DNA from: Flavipsychrobacter stenotrophus
GTDB taxonomy: Bacteria; Bacteroidota; Bacteroidia; Chitinophagales; Chitinophagaceae
DNA: 64,000 bases
Assembly: GCF_002954265.1 (NCBI RefSeq)
Contig: NZ_PPSL01000006.1
Location: 186,001-250,000 of the forward strand
Direction: 5' to 3'
The notes below the pieces were generated by a model. The model made no database searches and was not told the origin of the DNA. It was given only the letters and a program-made list of their open reading frames with translations. This document shows positions 19,808-29,857 of the stretch, one piece after another. Position 1 is the first letter of the stretch. The number at the start of each line of letters is the position of its first letter. A program made the position numbers and the translations under genes.

Positions 19808-22800
19808 TTACTTCTGCTCCAGAACAAAATGGAAGATCTTGCTCATGTGCTGCGAACGTACGCTCAACACGTAGCTACCATTAGCAAGAATACCGTTCAG
19901 TTTCACCTGCTCGTTAAACTCACCATTCTTAGCTTCTGTATGACCGGTATACACTACCTGGCCCAGCATGTTGGTTACTTCCAGTGTCATATCCTCATTG
20001 CTCGACAGACCAAGGTTACCCTTCACTATGAACGAACCATTATTAGGATTTGGCACCAGAGATATACTAGCCTCGCCACCGCTCACATTGTTCACATTTA
20101 CACCACCGCTGCCCAGTACACTCATAGCCAGAACGTTGGATATAGTAGTACCACCGCAAAGGTCCGTGTTGGTAACATGGCAGGTAACCAGGTCGCCCGA
20201 TACAAGCAGGCTCGTAATGAACGTAGTACCATTAGCACCAGATACCGGTACACCGTTAATGTACCACTGGTAAGCCGGAGCTGCACCACCACCGCTTACT
20301 AAAGTAACGGTAAAGGTGTCTGTCATACCAAGCGTTATGGTAGTACCCGGATGAGCTGCTATAGTTGCTACAGGTGTTACTGTAGTTCCTACTGTCATGG
20401 TCATTTGTGCGGTATCAGATGTTGGTGCTACGCAAGGATAGCTGCTGGTCATTCTTACCACAACCATATCACCATTTGCAGGCACATAGAAGTAGGTAGG
20501 ACCTGTTGCTACTGCAACGCCATTTACTGTCCACAGGTAAGCAGGACTGCCGCCACCATTGGTTTCCGTTGTGTTGTAAACAACTATACTGCCACCGCAT
20601 GATGTAGCACCGGTGCTCGATGTCAAGGTAACATCAGGCACTACGAATGGTATGATATCCAGTGTAAGACTTGCTGATGTAACTACTGCAGTACTACCCG
20701 ACAGACAACCCGCTGTGCTGGTCATTACCGCGGTAACAACATCGCCATTGGTAGCCAGGTAAGTATAGTTGCTGGTGCCCGATACTGGAGAACCATTTAC
20801 ATACCACTGGAAGGTAGCACCTGTACCGGCACTAACCGGATGAGTATAAACTGTAGTGAATGCTCCCGCACAACCCGTATCGGTATACGCTGTTGCCAGA
20901 GTAAGAGCCGGAGTAACAATCGGATCTACTGTCATAGTAACAGATCCGCTTGCTGTTGCAGGAACCGCACAGCTAAGGTTACTTACGATGCTCACTCCAA
21001 CAACATCACCCGTTACTGGTACATAGCTGTAAGAGCTTGCGGCAGACATTGGCGAACCATTTACTGTCCATGAGTAAGTTGGCGCGGTACCACCATTAGT
21101 AATCGTTGGCGTGTAGGTAACTGTAGAACCCGCACAAACCGTTGTACCTGGGTTGGCATTAATAGTTACTGTAGGTACAAATGAAGGATTAACCGTCATA
21201 GTGCTGTATGCCTGGCAACCGCTGCCATTCGTAAGTGTAATGTTTGCGGTACCCACACTCAATGCATGTACTATACCTGTACCAGCTTCTATCGATGCGA
21301 TGGCAGGTGAACCACTTGTCCATGTACCACCCGATGGTGAGCTGGTAAGCGTAGTAGTAGTATTGTTACACATTGATGTAACGCCTGATATTGCGCCGGG
21401 CAATGCATTTACGGTAACCGTAGTGCTGCGTGAGCAACCTGTTGATGTTTGTGTAAAGATGATCGTACCACTACCCGAAGTAACACCCGTTACCATACCC
21501 GATGCATTCACGGTAGTGATCGTTGGTGTAGAGGTACTCCATGTACCCGGTGTACTTGCATCGGCCAGTGTGGTAGAAGCAAGGTTACAGATAGTTGTAG
21601 TACCCGTTATTGCCGCAGGCAAAGCGTTTACTGTTACAAGTGCTGTATCAAAGCAACCATTTACAGCAGTGTAAGAGATAACCACGGTACCGGAAGTAAC
21701 ACCTGTTACCACACCCGAAGAATTCACTGTAGCTCTGAACACATTACCCGATGCCCATGTACCCGATCCTGTAGCATCAGACAAGGTAGTAGCACCACCC
21801 GATGCACACACAGCCATTGTACCTGTTATGTTCGCAGGATTAGCATTTAGTGTCAATGACTTTGTAGCCATACAACCCGGTATTGTAGTATAGGTAATAT
21901 TGGCAGTACCCGCTGTAAGGCCGGTAACTGTTATTGGAGAACCCGTAGCTGCAGATATAGTAGCTATTGTACCTGTCGAGGTTGTCCATGTACCACCCGT
22001 TGTTGATTCAGTAAGCGTAGTAGTACCACCGTTATAACATACCGATGTACCACCGCCTATTGCTGCCGGAGGCGCCACTGATGTTACCAATGAAGTATCG
22101 GCACAACCAGTAGGCAATGTATAGGTAATGATAGCAGTACCTGCTGTACCCATAGTTACCACACCACCCGAGCTTACCGTAGCCACACCTGCATTGCTGC
22201 TGGTCCATGTACCACCGGTAGTAGGGTTAGTTAATGTTGTAGAAAGGCCGCTGCAGATAACTGTGCTGCCTGTAGTTGTTGTAACGAAAGTAGACACGTT
22301 AATTACAGTGAAAGTAACACAACCACCTACTGTATAGAATACAGTATCTGCACCCGCAGCAACACCCTGGATCACACCACCCGCAGTAACAGTTGCTACT
22401 GTAGTATTAGATGTTGTCCATGTGCCACCTGTAGTGGTATTAGATAAGGTAAGATTGCTGCCTGCACACACATAATTAGAACCGGTAGCTGTTGTTATAG
22501 CAGGCGGTGCTGTAATAGTTACCGTACTTGTATCGAACGACGAACATGTACCCAACGTTGTGCCGGCTATATAATCTACAGCTGTTGTAGTCAATACCGT
22601 AGTAGGATGCACATACACTTCATATGCTGCGGTACCCGCTACATAAGGAGTTGTCAACGCAGGGTCAGAGAACAGATAGGTTGACGGCGTCCATACCGGA
22701 GCCGGGCCTACTATTGGTGTACCTGTTAAGCTTACATTGTCAACAGCCCAATAATAACCGTAGTTAGTGTTATAATAGAAACGCAACTGGCAATTAGTAC

Positions 22801-25800
22801 TACCCGCATACGGAGTAAGATCATAGTTATCAGTAACAAAACTAGTCGCTGTACCGGTAGTAATCGTTGCATAATCATGGATCAAACTCCAGGTTACACC
22901 ACCATCTGTCGAAATATCTACAGAGACAACATTATCCATATAGTATGCATGCAAATAATGTTGGAACGATAATGCCACGGAAGCAAACCCGGCTAACGAG
23001 AACGTGGGAGATATAAGACTACTTACTGTAGTGTATGAACTACTACCTGAAACGTCCGCATTCGTTATTACAAATGGTGAATTATCAGGACTATGGAATG
23101 TAGTACCAAAACCATACGTGTAGCCATCTGGTTCTCCCTGCCAAGGACTCAACGCAGCAGGTGATGTACTACCCGTGTTATCAACTGTCCATGTACCTAA
23201 TCCTGCATTAAAATCTTCAGTAAGAATTGGTGTACCTGGTAAACCCGGCACAGTAGCAGTAAGCGTCACACTTGAACCATTACACACAGTAGCCGGAGCC
23301 GGAGTTACAACCGGTATAGGCGATGTAGGTAACAAAGGCTGCGTAGCTGTCATTGTCAATGTACATGTACCATCAGTAGCGGTAAATGAATACACACCAA
23401 CAGTAGCAGCACCAGGAACTGTAGGGTTTAGCAATGTAGATGTGAAGCCACCCGGTCCGCTCCATGAATAAGATGGTGCTGTAGTAGTACCTGTAAGATT
23501 GAACGGACTGTTAGGACATACCGCAGCGCTTGCAGCAGCAGTAGAAGTAAACAGGCAATGAGGTATGATATAAACTCTGTAATCAATTGCATCACCACTG
23601 TAGTAAGATGGAGAAGTTCCAAGGTAAGACATATTACATGGGTCAAGGTGCAAAGGTGCACTAGAGCCACCCGGATATTGCTCCCATATAGCACGTACAC
23701 GCATATTGTGTGTACCCAATGCGCCACCCGCAGGGATAGAGATATTGAAATTGGTAGGATTAGAAGTGAAGCTCGGATCAAATCCACTTACAGGAGATAC
23801 TTCCTCTGTTGTTTCAAAGATACCGTTATCGTTAAAGTCTATCCACACCTGCAATTCCTGATGATCGTAAGTGCTGTACCACAAACCTGATGATGCGTAA
23901 ACACCACCCTGTTCCATTGTGATTGGCGCTAATGTTGTATGGTCCAGATATCCGGTAGTAGTACTAACAACAGCATTCAGACCTATATCATCAAGGTTAG
24001 AACCTGCAAAACCCGCTACGTGGAACTCATCGATACCCGCATAGGTACCACCGGCATAAGACCATGAAGAGCTACCTGGGTAGCAAGGTGGTGTAGCTAC
24101 ATAAGTGATCATAGCAGGGGTAGATGTTGTTGATGTACTGCTTAGCGTACAAACAACTACACACTGGTACCACATGTCATTAAATATACTTATAAACGAG
24201 TAGGTATTATTAGTTGCGCCTGTTATGTCCGTCCACGGTCCGGTAGCACTTGTAGCAGACTGCCACTGGAATGTAAGGCCAGCTGCCATAGACAGGCCTG
24301 GCAGACTTAAAGTAAATGGTATAGAAACACCACCACTTGTAGGTGATGCAGCAGCAGTACCAACTACGGGAGCACCGGTACATGCAGGAAGAGCAATGAT
24401 ATTTGCCATGTAATCGCGCGTCATACCATAGTAGTAATTATACATTGCATCGTATGAATTACATGGATCCATATCCGAAGATAAACCGCAATCATATGTG
24501 TATGCATTTCTAACACGCATTCTGTGAAGGCCAACGGCCGCTGTCATTGGAATAGAAAGGGTATAACCATCAGATGTTATATAGCTCGAGCATAATCCTG
24601 TTCCAATCACAGGAGTTACTTCTTCGGAAACATCAAAAACTCCGTTGTTATTAAAGTCTATCCAGATCTGGTTTTCATATTCATAACCACCACTGCTGTA
24701 TGACAGGTTACCGGTATAAACACCACCTTGCTGCAGATCTACCGCAGGTACCGATGTCATATCTTCATATCCACTCGCAGGTATTGTTGCAGGTCCTGCA
24801 TCGCTAAGCGTAGAGCCGGCATAGCCAGTTAATGAAACAACATCTAAGCCATAAGAAGTTGCTGCAGGTGAGTAAACATAAGACGGAGTGCAAAAGCAAT
24901 AGCCAAAATAGTTCACAAAGACTGGAGTTGAAGTTCCCGACAAACTCGTTGCCGAGCAGGTAACCACTATTTGATAATAAGTAGGCGCAGTTTCAACATT
25001 TGAATAGATCAATGAGGTCGCACCTGCTATATCTGCATATGGACCACCCACGCTTACAGATGACTGCCATTGGTAGGTAAGACCGGTTGCTGTAGATGTA
25101 CCGGTTGAATTCAAGGTAAACGCTGTTGAAGGACATGCAAGTGTTGTTGACGCGGTTGCGGTACCACCTGCTGGTGCACCTGAACAAGGTGGAGCAGCAA
25201 TAATATTAGCAATATAATCGCGTGTCATACCATAGGTATATGTATTGCCACTTGCATCACTCAATGCGCATGGATCCATATCTGCCGATGTTGAACTACC
25301 ATAATACATCACGCTGTATCTCACTCTCATACGATGTGTGCCTACAGCAGCAGTAATTGGTATATTCATAGTGTAAACATCAAAATAGCTATATGGCGAT
25401 GAATAGATCGGCGCAGTCACCTCTTCTGAAATATCAAAAACACCATCATTATTGAAGTCTATCCAAATCTGACTTTCGTAAGCATTCCAGCCATCGTGGT
25501 AACTTATGTCTCCTGTATAAGTATCTCCTTGTTGTAGATCAACACTGATCGTTGTTCTGTCGTCATAACCATTAGTAGGCTGTGGCGATGTTCCACCATC
25601 ACTTATTGAGCTACCGGCATACCCTGTGAGGTTATATATATCTATACCCTCGTAAGATGGTGATGCTGGTGAATTGCTGTAAGAAGGCACACAATAGCAG
25701 AAGCCAAAGTAGTTAACAAATACCGGAGTAGATGTCCCACTTGTAGAAGATGCAGGGCAGTTAACTACCAATTGGAAATAGGTTGGAGAAGTTATCACGT

Positions 25801-27520
25801 TAGAATATGTTGGAGAAGTTGCTCCCGATATATCTGTCCACGGTCCTGTAGCACTTGTAGATTCCTGCCACTGGTAAGTAAGTCCTGCTGCTACTGTAAG
25901 TCCTGTTGAACCTAAAGTAAATGCTGTTGCAGGACACGCCAATGTAGCAGATGATGTAGCAGTACCACCGCTTGGTGTACCCGTACATGAAGGCGCTGCT
26001 AGTATGTTAACTGTATAATCACGGGTCACACCATAATAATAATAAGTCGAATACCCCAGACTCATATCAAAGTTGTTACAAGGATCCATCTCCGAAGGAA
26101 CACTACTATACTGAAGATCAGTGTAACGCACTCTCATACGGTGAGAACCTAAAGGAGCGGTAATAGGAACTGTAATTGAAAAAGGGTCGGAAGAAGAATA
26201 CGAACTTGTATAAATTACAGGAGTGGCTAGTTCTGAAATATCAAATATGCCATCATCGTTATAGTCTATCCATATCTGACTTGCATAGGTGTATACACTG
26301 TAACTATAATTAAGGTTGCCGCTGTATGTATTTCCTTGTTGCATGTCAACAGAAATACCTGTTCTGTTTTCATAGCCATCCGCTGGCACTGTAGCCGGCC
26401 CGGCATCGCTAATTGTCGATCCGGCTTCCCCAGTAATATCGAACAAACCAAGTGCACCTGCGTAGGTATATGTGGCAGGATAATAATAATACAACCCAGT
26501 ATTACAATAACATACCGGACTAAAGGTAACACTGGTCGTAGTAGAAATATCGAAAGAACCTGAACCTGGGCACGTAACTACAACCCTGTAATACATGTCC
26601 ATAGTTTCAGTTGTCACAGAAGTACTATTTGTTGCACCCGGTATATTGGTCCAGGTAGAAAAGTCTGGAGAAGACTGCCATTGGAAAGTAAGGCCAGTTG
26701 CTGCTGTTGTACCGGTAACGCTTAAAGTAATATTGTCAGTTATACATGCCGTAGCTACATCTGCCACTGCAGTACCAGCCACCGGTGTACCTGTACAAGG
26801 TGGTGGGGGTGTCCAGCTATAGATTTGACCATTGGCTGGCGAATTATAAATGTAATCGAAAAATGATGTCGAAGATGCAGTCGGTGCTGAGCTCACATCA
26901 GATAAGGTCTGCCAGTCGCTCCCACTATTAGCAATACCAACAGTAAGGTCATTAGAGGTAAGCGTTCCGTTATTATAAACAAAATCGATTTGGTTGGTCG
27001 TTTCATATAAAATAACCTGGAAGTCTTGTGATCCGGCACCCGAGTACCCATACCTTTCAAAGCCATTCCATTCAAAAATAAATTTCCTGTTTGGCGCAAC
27101 GCCCACAGTAGTGTAGTATGTACTACCTGTGGCTGCTGTGTATGCACCTCCATCAAGGTCATCCCATAAAGGCATCAATAGGCCAACGCCGCCTGCAACA
27201 CCTGACACCGAGCCTAGGGAATTATACCCATAAGATGAAGGATATCCCGCCAGCGATAACCAGCCGTTCGAACAGGCAGTAAGCTGAGTATATGTTACAC
27301 CGCAAAACTCAAAATTAAACCCAATATTAATCGGGTCTGATGTAACATCATCCCAATTCAATGTGTAGGGGTAAGAGCTAACTGGGGGTAATGTACCCGT
27401 CGGTGCTATACTGGTGAACGTACCCGATGAAGCCGTAAACCCATAAGTGGCGGCCGTTATCTGGCTGTAACCCGCAAAAGACAAACACAGCAAGACAAGA
27501 AGTAAGGAAATTTGTTTCAT
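19808..27520 (-). CDS. Giant T9SS-secreted surface protein with four GEVED domains (paralog D)
   Basis: Largest protein here, about 2570 aa. The start at 27520 (MKQISLLLVLLCLSFAGYSQ) gives a textbook signal peptide; an in-frame ATG 12 codons upstream (27556) is the alternative. After a nidogen-like module (INIGFNFEFCGVTYTQL, ACSNGWLSLAG, LWDDLDGG) there are four tandem pairs of an Ig-like module (AAGLTYQWQ...) and a GEVED domain. Each GEVED domain has a CYC-type start, a GYxxRT segment, QIWIDYNDDGIFDISE and LGxHRMRVR...DPC. The D-x-N-x-D-G loops look able to bind calcium. Then come VCPNSPFNLTG/GPGGFTST, a lectin/MAM-like domain (TEDFNAGLGTWTVDN...AVDNVSLTGTP), six BIG2-like repeats, four constant modules and a T9SS tail (LVPNPNNGSFIVKG...KIFHFVLEQK). 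Surface adhesion or a structural role is inferred. Confidence 0.85.
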   Translation of the reverse strand: MKQISLLLVLLCLSFAGYSQITAATYGFTASSGTFTSIAPTGTLPPVSSYPYTLNWDDVTSDPINIGFNFEFCGVTYTQLTACSNGWLSLAGYPSSYGYNSLGSVSGVAGGVGLLMPLWDDLDGGAYTAATGSTYYTTVGVAPNRKFIFEWNGFERYGYSGAGSQDFQVILYETTNQIDFVYNNGTLTSNDLTVGIANSGSDWQTLSDVSSAPTASSTSFFDYIYNSPANGQIYSWTPPPPCTGTPVAGTAVADVATACITDNITLSVTGTTAATGLTFQWQSSPDFSTWTNIPGATNSTSVTTETMDMYYRVVVTCPGSGSFDISTTTSVTFSPVCYCNTGLYYYYPATYTYAGALGLFDITGEAGSTISDAGPATVPADGYENRTGISVDMQQGNTYSGNLNYSYSVYTYASQIWIDYNDDGIFDISELATPVIYTSSYSSSDPFSITVPITAPLGSHRMRVRYTDLQYSSVPSEMDPCNNFDMSLGYSTYYYYGVTRDYTVNILAAPSCTGTPSGGTATSSATLACPATAFTLGSTGLTVAAGLTYQWQESTSATGPWTDISGATSPTYSNVITSPTYFQLVVNCPASSTSGTSTPVFVNYFGFCYCVPSYSNSPASPSYEGIDIYNLTGYAGSSISDGGTSPQPTNGYDDRTTISVDLQQGDTYTGDISYHDGWNAYESQIWIDFNNDGVFDISEEVTAPIYSSPYSYFDVYTMNIPITAAVGTHRMRVRYSVMYYGSSTSADMDPCALSDASGNTYTYGMTRDYIANIIAAPPCSGAPAGGTATASTTLACPSTAFTLNSTGTSTATGLTYQWQSSVSVGGPYADIAGATSLIYSNVETAPTYYQIVVTCSATSLSGTSTPVFVNYFGYCFCTPSYVYSPAATSYGLDVVSLTGYAGSTLSDAGPATIPASGYEDMTSVPAVDLQQGGVYTGNLSYSSGGYEYENQIWIDFNNNGVFDVSEEVTPVIGTGLCSSYITSDGYTLSIPMTAAVGLHRMRVRNAYTYDCGLSSDMDPCNSYDAMYNYYYGMTRDYMANIIALPACTGAPVVGTAAASPTSGGVSIPFTLSLPGLSMAAGLTFQWQSATSATGPWTDITGATNNTYSFISIFNDMWYQCVVVCTLSSTSTTSTPAMITYVATPPCYPGSSSWSYAGGTYAGIDEFHVAGFAGSNLDDIGLNAVVSTTTGYLDHTTLAPITMEQGGVYASSGLWYSTYDHQELQVWIDFNDNGIFETTEEVSPVSGFDPSFTSNPTNFNISIPAGGALGTHNMRVRAIWEQYPGGSSAPLHLDPCNMSYLGTSPSYYSGDAIDYRVYIIPHCLFTSTAAASAAVCPNSPFNLTGTTTAPSYSWSGPGGFTSTLLNPTVPGAATVGVYSFTATDGTCTLTMTATQPLLPTSPIPVVTPAPATVCNGSSVTLTATVPGLPGTPILTEDFNAGLGTWTVDNTGSTSPAALSPWQGEPDGYTYGFGTTFHSPDNSPFVITNADVSGSSSYTTVSSLISPTFSLAGFASVALSFQHYLHAYYMDNVVSVDISTDGGVTWSLIHDYATITTGTATSFVTDNYDLTPYAGSTNCQLRFYYNTNYGYYWAVDNVSLTGTPIVGPAPVWTPSTYLFSDPALTTPYVAGTAAYEVYVHPTTVLTTTAVDYIAGTTLGTCSSFDTSTVTITAPPAITTATGSNYVCAGSNLTLSNTTTGGTWTTSNTTVATVTAGGVIQGVAAGADTVFYTVGGCVTFTVINVSTFVTTTTGSTVICSGLSTTLTNPTTGGTWTSSNAGVATVSSGGVVTMGTAGTAIITYTLPTGCADTSLVTSVAPPAAIGGGTSVCYNGGTTTLTESTTGGTWTTSTGTIATISAATGSPITVTGLTAGTANITYTTIPGCMATKSLTLNANPANITGTMAVCASGGATTLSDATGSGTWASGNVFRATVNSSGVVTGVTSGTVVISYTAVNGCFDTALVTVNALPAAITGTTTICNLASTTLADASTPGTWSTSTPTITTVNASGMVTGVTSGSGTIIFTQTSTGCSRSTTVTVNALPGAISGVTSMCNNTTTTLTSSPSGGTWTSGSPAIASIEAGTGIVHALSVGTANITLTNGSGCQAYSTMTVNPSFVPTVTINANPGTTVCAGSTVTYTPTITNGGTAPTYSWTVNGSPMSAASSYSYVPVTGDVVGVSIVSNLSCAVPATASGSVTMTVDPIVTPALTLATAYTDTGCAGAFTTVYTHPVSAGTGATFQWYVNGSPVSGTSNYTYLATNGDVVTAVMTSTAGCLSGSTAVVTSASLTLDIIPFVVPDVTLTSSTGATSCGGSIVVYNTTETNGGGSPAYLWTVNGVAVATGPTYFYVPANGDMVVVRMTSSYPCVAPTSDTAQMTMTVGTTVTPVATIAAHPGTTITLGMTDTFTVTLVSGGGAAPAYQWYINGVPVSGANGTTFITSLLVSGDLVTCHVTNTDLCGGTTISNVLAMSVLGSGGVNVNNVSGGEASISLVPNPNNGSFIVKGNLGLSSNEDMTLEVTNMLGQVVYTGHTEAKNGEFNEQVKLNGILANGSYVLSVRSQHMSKIFHFVLEQK

Positions 27521-28200
27521 GATACTGTAATTTTTATTGGTTTGGTACTGTTTCATAAAAGATGTATCAACACAGAGTTGACCAACTAAAGTTAACTATT
27601 TGTTCACTATTTATAAACCCATGGTTTTTATGCAAAACTTTTTACATGGCTAAAAATCATACCAACACCCCATTTTATAGCTATTTACAATACAAGAAAT
27701 TAAAACATAACAGAATTAACAAATAATAACTTTCAACTCTATCGCATTCAATTTATACTAATCACCTATTTATAACGGCGCAGTTAATTATATCACTTAC
27801 AATTAATGTTACAAAAATAAATACTTTAAACCCTTTAAAACAGGGCCATTGACACCACAAAACAGCCGATATTATTAATAATAAATGTGTTTGTATTTTA
27901 TTTTTTTACTATACCCGTTTTGTAGACTAAATACTATCAATTGAAAAATTAAATTTTTATATGCATTTTATTTACTGCACAATATTGTTAAAAATTATAA
28001 AAACGTTAACATTTTTTTAACACACCAAACCCAAGCTTTTGCCTCCTAAAAACTCATATATCACTCTATCTTTATCTTTCGGTTAATAAAAACCTGCATT
28101 TCACCCCTCCAAACCTCATATACCCGAAACACACCTTTGTTAAACACCTTAACAAATGAAAACCAACCCTTTGAACAACACATATGTCTTCAACCCGCTT
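27521..28200. other. AT-rich intergenic region upstream of paralog D
   Basis: About 680 bp of very AT-rich sequence with many A and T runs (27590-28060). It must contain the promoter and leader of the gene starting at 27520. I see no credible ORF, RNA gene or stable hairpin. Confidence 0.5.
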
Positions 28201-28420
28201 AACAAGGTCCCACACTGGTCGAAGCGTCCCGCCGGTGCTGAGCGTAGACTCTGTCTACGCTCGAGCGGTTGCCGGTCTCTGACCGGCACATCCGGACGTA
28301 TTCGTTTTATGACGCACTAACCATACGCCCATATCGGCCGCTGTAGAGCGTAGACCCAAACTGGTCGAAGCGTCTCGCTTCGTCCCAGGCCATGCAAGCG
28401 TCCCGCTTGCGAAAAAAAAA
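28201..28420. repeat. Cluster of GC-rich palindromic dispersed repeats
   Basis: Abrupt change from AT-rich DNA to GC-rich palindromes. Arms are at 28239-28248/28252-28261 (GAGCGTAGAC), 28270-28277/28281-28288 (TGCCGGTC) and 28393-28409 (GCAAGC/GCTTGC). The segment ACTGGTCGAAGCGTC occurs twice (near 28213 and 28358). The dispersed box GGACGTATTCGTTTT is at 28294-28308. No coding potential is evident. Confidence 0.8.
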
Positions 28421-28657
28421 TCAGTGCAATCCGCCGTAACCTGTGATTCAGCCAAAACATATCCACATTCACACACCCATTTTCAGCTGTATCACCCCAC
28501 AACAAAGGCATACACGCGATCCAAAAAATGTGAATATCTTCTTTTGCTAAAAACAGCAACCTGAACTAATTTGCACCCGATTTATAAACTGTCACCCTGG
28601 TGAGTAGTGCCACATAAGATCTTTGACTTTATGAGCCCTAACCATCCCAAACAGAAC

Positions 28658-28684
28658 GTAGGGGCTGAAGATCTTCAGCCCTAC
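28658..28684. repeat. Palindrome GGGCTGAAG/ATCTTCAGCC
   Basis: Near-perfect inverted repeat centred on AGATCT with flanks GTAGG and CCTAC. A related palindrome is at 62040-62059. The surrounding 28421-28972 is otherwise non-coding. Confidence 0.75.
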
Positions 28685-28860
28685 AGCAGCAATACAACAA
28701 AAACTATTCTGGTCCTCGTTTGGGCGTTTGTAACGCCCGTCACTACATATACAAACTGCAACCGGACAAAAAAAGTGGCACCATGTGGCAGAAAGTAGCA
28801 GTTCGTTAAAATCCCCCAAAAACCTTACCCATAAAGCACTCTAGCCAAAACACCCCATTC

Positions 28861-28894
28861 AAAACTGCCACTTTCACGAAAAACTGCCACTTTT
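28861..28894. repeat. Short direct repeat AAAACTGCCACTTT
   Basis: Two copies at 28861-28874 and from 28879. A reverse-complement relative (AAAGTGGCAATTTTTTCGTG) occurs near 61539, so it is part of an intergenic repeat family in this genome. Confidence 0.65.
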
Positions 28895-28972
28895 ATATCC
28901 GGCACTTCCCCTATTATCAGATCGCCGAATTGTCAAATTGCCGAATTATTCAATTGTCAAATTGAAATTAAC

Positions 28973-28980
28973 TAACTTTG
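28973..28980 (+). promoter_or_regulatory. Candidate -7 element of the metallo-hydrolase gene
   Basis: TAACTTTG matches TAnnTTTG and lies 27 bp before the ATG at 29008. A possible -33 ATTG is at 28953-28956, with 16-bp spacing that is slightly short. Confidence 0.5.
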
Positions 28981-29007
28981 CACCTTTAAAAATCCCACGC
29001 TTTACGT

Positions 29008-29685
29008 ATGAAATTTACATTCTATGGCCACGCCTGCTTTGCGGTAGAAACCGGTGGCAAAAAAATACTTTTTGACCCCTTCATTACACACAATGAACTG
29101 GCAAAAGATATCAACGTAGATACTATCGGTGCCGATTTCATATTACTTTCTCACGGTCATAGCGACCACGTTGCAGACGTGGCCAGCATTGCGAAGAGAA
29201 CCGGAGCCCTCGTAATTGCGGCATATGAAGTAATTGATTGGGTTAAGAAACAAGGCATTGAAAACGTTCACCCTATCAACTTCGGCGCTACAATATTTCC
29301 ATTCGGCAAACTCCATTTTTTACCTGCGGCACACAGTAGCACCATGCCCGATGGTAGCAGTGGCGGAGCACCCGGTGGATTCATACTGCATGGCGCGGAA
29401 AAGAAATTTTACTACAGCGGCGATACATGCGTAACTATGGACATGCAGTTGGTTCCACGTTATGCAAAACTCGATTTTGCCATACTACCTATTGGCGGCA
29501 ATTTTACTATGGATGTTGAAGATGCGGTAATAGCTGCAGAATTTATACAATGCAAAAAAATAATTGGCGTACATTACGATACATTCGGTTACATCAAAAT
29601 AAATAAAGACGAAGCAAAAGCTACGTTCGCTGCCGCAGGCAACGAGTTACTGCTACCGGCTATTGGTGAGACAATTGAACTTTAG
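29008..29685 (+). CDS. Metal-dependent hydrolase, UPF0173 / metallo-beta-lactamase fold
   Basis: A 225-aa cytoplasmic protein of the small stand-alone metallo-beta-lactamase family related to YtkL. The zinc signature HxHxDH is present (H49, H51, D53, H54 in LLSHGHSDHVAD). Further expected ligand positions are in AAHSST, YYSGDT and IGVHYDTFG. There is no signal peptide. Length is typical of UPF0173. The substrate is unknown for this family, so only a hydrolase role can be stated. It stands alone with its own candidate promoter, followed by about 170 bp of short repeats before parA. Confidence 0.9.
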   Translation: MKFTFYGHACFAVETGGKKILFDPFITHNELAKDINVDTIGADFILLSHGHSDHVADVASIAKRTGALVIAAYEVIDWVKKQGIENVHPINFGATIFPFGKLHFLPAAHSSTMPDGSSGGAPGGFILHGAEKKFYYSGDTCVTMDMQLVPRYAKLDFAILPIGGNFTMDVEDAVIAAEFIQCKKIIGVHYDTFGYIKINKDEAKATFAAAGNELLLPAIGETIEL

Positions 29686-29820
29686 TAAATAGTCGTTAGT
29701 AAATAGTTCCGATGTAAAGAGACGTTACTGAGAGGACGACTTTCAATAAATACAAATAACAGGAGTAAGCAGGCGAGACTATGTAAGCTCTGCTAACTAC
29801 TACATACTAAATAAGCAGTC

Positions 29821-29848
29821 TATGTACTATGTACTATCGACTATATAC
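29821..29848. repeat. Degenerate heptamer repeat upstream of parA
   Basis: Four units in 7-nt register: TATGTAC, TATGTAC, TATCGAC, TATATAC, ending 9 bp before the parA ATG. In a shifted frame these are CTATnnA units like the CTATCTA repeats at the stops of paralogs B and C. The preceding 29684-29710 also holds two copies of TTAGTAAATAGT. Confidence 0.75.
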
Positions 29849-29857
29849 TAAAAGAAA

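Noticed and set aside
27521-28200. Possible structured RNA or riboswitch in the AT-rich gap upstream of paralog D
   Set aside because: No stable hairpin or conserved riboswitch core could be seen; it reads as plain AT-rich leader and promoter DNA.
28255-28819. Several short ORFs of 63-80 codons in the repeat nest
   Set aside because: They are read through palindromic repeats in both strands with no conserved protein features.
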